From: Adiantum capillus-veneris
Lineage: Eukaryota > Streptophyta > Polypodiopsida > Polypodiales > Pteridaceae
Assembly: GCA_014529385.2 (NCBI GenBank)
Contig: CM043946.1
Coordinates: forward strand, 19,774,577-19,827,076
Direction: 5' to 3'
DNA length: 52,500 bases
Shown here: positions 50,279 to 52,500 of the stretch, in pieces
Numbering within the stretch: the stretch's first letter is position 1
Layout: the number at the start of each line of letters is the position of its first letter
The notes under the pieces: generated by a model
Told to the model about the DNA's origin: nothing
The model's database searches: none
What the model saw: only the letters and a program-made list of their open reading frames with translations
Made by a program: the position numbers and the translations under genes

Positions 50279-52371
50279 TGGTACAGCCAAAGTGTTTCGA
50301 CTCTAGAAAGTGGCATGGGCAGATATATGCAGCCGAGCAGAAGCATGACAAAGGGATGGATCACCTAGGAATATCATGGGATGACAGGTAGCAGCGGAGT
50401 TGTATGCCTAATGCGGCTTATAGGCCAAGGAAGGCTCCATGAGGGGCTAGTTTGGGGAGCAGATGAAGGAGATGCAAAGTGAAGCTTTTGGGTCCAGGAA
50501 TGAAGAGCTTGAAGTTTTGAAGGAGGAGGTCCAGACGGCTCACCAAACCGAGCTACGGAGCCCAAGTTATTGAAGGTTGAAGTTTCAATGAATTGCAGAT
50601 TCTTGCCAAATAGGGCAGTTGGGGACAGGTGGACCAAGTGGAAGTCGAGGTACAAGTGTGTAGAGCTCATTGTATGGAGCCTACCCGTCTTTTCAGATTG
50701 CGGATCAGAGCTATGGTTTGCATTTTATGGCCAGTTGAAATTTTTCCGAGGGCTGGCTCTGAGCCCACTTGGCTGCATTGGGAGGTGTGCCGTCTGGAAT
50801 TTTTTGGGCCTCAATAGGGCTCAAGCAGATAGGTCGTGCTGCATGGAGTCATCAGGAAGTCGCGGCTCGTGATTCTGAGCCCCGAGCATCGAGTTACAGT
50901 GCGGAGAAAAATGGAGCATTTGGCGGTTGAGTGCATGCATATGCATTTCCCGTTCTTTGGCGGCCTCGGATGGTAGCATTGGAGATCTCAAAATGGGGCA
51001 AGAGTCAGATGGTTTGAAGATGGAGACGGTGGGTTTCGGTCAGGCTTCAAAGCCGGTGCATAGGCCTACTGGGCAGGACCAAACAGGGTATCCAATTCAA
51101 GCAAAGAAGAGGTTTTTTTAAGATTAAAAGATGGTTTTTTGGAGGCCATTGTGGGGAGTAATGCCTGCGAGCTGCCACGTGGCAGGCAGGTTTCGTCCCA
51201 CATGCAATACCGAAAGCGAGGGGGCCGCACTATATCATCAGGGCCATGAGCCCCATTAGGAGCATAAGGTGGAGAGAGGGGAGCTCCCTCCTCATTGGCT
51301 GTGGCACGCGGGCGGCGGCCCTGCTGGGCGCTGCGCGAGGCAGAGCTGGTGGTGGTTTTGGCAACACGAGGCGGCACCAAGGGCGCTCACGCCCGCGTGG
51401 GGATGAAGCGGCGGCCGTTTGACAGTGATGACATGGCGCCCGACTGGCAGGGAGTCCCGCGGCCCTTGGGGCCCCAAAGTTTTGAAGGAAAGAGGGAGGG
51501 CAATAGCGACCTCGCTATTGCCTCCCCCCTCATGGAAGAAGGTGGTCCCACAAGCAGTGAAAGTGGGCCAGTTTGGAGCACGAGAATGGGCTCAAAAGGA
51601 TCGTCCAAGAGGCCAATCCCGCCAAAGGGTTAGGGAATAGCAAAATGGAAGATAGAGAAGGTATTCAAAGGGTTGAATTGCCAAATAATGCAAGGCAGGT
51701 CGGACAGCCAAATTGAGAGGCTAAAGGAGTCAAGAGATTTGGATCATGCAGATACCAAAAGAATCAAATGTGCCAAGTGGTGGCAATGCAAGGAAATTCT
51801 AAAAAGAGCTCTAAGTGAAGTGCACGGGAGGAGAAGCACATCCATCATTTCTTTTTTAAAACCTCCTATAGACACCCCTATAAAAGAATGTAAATGTAAA
51901 AATTTGAGGGCTTTTTTGCCTGAGGGTGTGATTGAAAGTTGCAAGTCTGTGTAGTGCAAAGTTTGCCATTGAAGCTACATACTTGATTGTACTATTCCCC
52001 TATGCAATAATACCAAGTATTTGCCCCTATTTCTTGTGTTGCTTCTCCCCATTCCTCTCCTTTTCTATCGCTCTGTTTATTGGCCATTGCTTGCAGAGGG
52101 TTTGCCTGCAGCTTGAAGGGTGTTACCAAGATGGCAGAATCGGGGTGTTTTGTGAGTCGAAAAGGGTGAGCTGAGCAAGGTGGGTGCATTTGTGCTACAA
52201 GGTGTTTTTACAAGGTATGAAATAGTTGTTATGTGTGCTAAAGTGGAGTTGTTAGTGCAAATTAGCCAGTTTGAAGGTGTTATTTGAGAGGTTAGGGGTA
52301 GTGTGGAATCCTTGGGCTATAGAGAGGCAGATATTTGGTGTTGTGGGTGTGTTCCCTATTCCCCCTCTCCA
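50279..52371 (+). repeat. 3' LTR of the Tat element
   Basis: TGGTACAGCC to CTCTCCA. It aligns with 37556-39651. TATAAAAG at 51879-51886 and the 11-base-arm hairpin at 51499-51522. ORFs inside (51419-51640, 51673-51954) have counterparts in the other LTR only because the LTRs are copies. Confidence 0.92.
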
Positions 52372-52375
52372 ACGT
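52372..52375. repeat. Target-site duplication of the Tat element (right, ACGT)
   Basis: Pairs with 37552-37555. Confidence 0.6.
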
Positions 52376-52500
52376 CACACAAAATATCAGTGCAGATATT
52401 GGCGAGACAAGCTTTCTTTTAAAAGTAAAATATGTTGGAATAAGCATAATAATAAACATTGATATCATAGCATCGGTATATATTTTGATAAGCACCACTG
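52376..52500. other. Right flank, nothing recognised
   Basis: AT-rich, 125 bases. Probably the continuation of the DNA at 36773-37551. Confidence 0.4.

Larger units (their letters stand above)
37556..52371 (+). mobile_element. Tat-type Ty3/Gypsy element with two RNase H domains (interrupted by a Copia)
   Basis: LTRs of about 2.1 kb at 37556-39651 and 50279-52371, ACGT flanks, Gag-protease ORF, RT, retroviral-type RNase H remnant, a second plant-type RNase H, integrase, and a polypurine tract. The second RNase H between the first one and integrase is the known hallmark of the Tat lineage. Without the nested Copia (42683-47860 plus one AATAT) the element is about 9.6 kb. Gag-protease is open, pol has frameshifts and stops. 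Confidence 0.9.

Overview
The window is a stretch of nuclear DNA from a plant with a large, repeat-rich genome. Every protein that can be recognised belongs to a plant-type LTR retrotransposon: Ty1/Copia, Ty3/Gypsy of the Athila/Tat type, Ty3/Gypsy chromovirus, a non-autonomous Gypsy derivative, and a short non-autonomous LTR element. No host gene, rRNA gene, tRNA gene, CRISPR array or bacterial-style operon was seen. The dense nesting would fit a fern, gymnosperm or other large-genome plant, but the sequence alone does not fix the lineage.

Layout. (1) 1-2733 and 15277-about 16250 are two halves of one old, stop-ridden Copia element on the + strand. (2) A 12.5-kb Athila/Tat-like Gypsy element on the - strand (LTRs 2734-3621 and 14398-15271, TSD CACGT) splits that Copia. 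It has a tRNA-Asp-type primer site, an unusual ORF upstream of gag, a duplicated integrase zinc-binding module, and a long leader with five evenly spaced 20-bp palindromes. (3) 16250-20250 has no recognisable protein gene. It holds a TATA-type promoter candidate, a 152-bp AT-rich tandem array and one small ORF. (4) 20254-21748 looks like a lone LTR with a 34-bp minisatellite, followed by an initiator-Met primer site. (5) 23093-26259 is a 5'-truncated chromovirus pol ending in a chromodomain. Its 3' LTR starts at 26260 and carries an array of heat-shock-element-like GAAnnTTC motifs upstream of a TATA box. (6) That LTR is split by a 6.3-kb non-autonomous Gypsy element on the - strand (27107-33367) that has gag and an acidic ORF but no pol. 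(7) 34321-36772 is a 2.45-kb TRIM-like element. (8) 37556-52371 is a Tat-type Gypsy element on the + strand with two RNase H domains. Its 2.1-kb LTRs are homologous to those of element 6. (9) Inside its RNase H region sits a young, apparently intact 5.2-kb Copia element on the - strand (42683-47860, TSD AATAT, one difference seen between its 227-bp LTRs).

How they relate. Elements 6 and 8 share LTRs, primer-site region, a palindrome next to the polypurine tract and related Gag proteins. They look like a non-autonomous/autonomous pair. Only the Copia at 42683-47860 keeps one uninterrupted gag-pol frame; the other coding regions are decayed to different degrees. Relative order from nesting: the left Copia is older than the Athila-like element, the chromovirus LTR is older than the non-autonomous Gypsy, and the Tat element is older than the young Copia.
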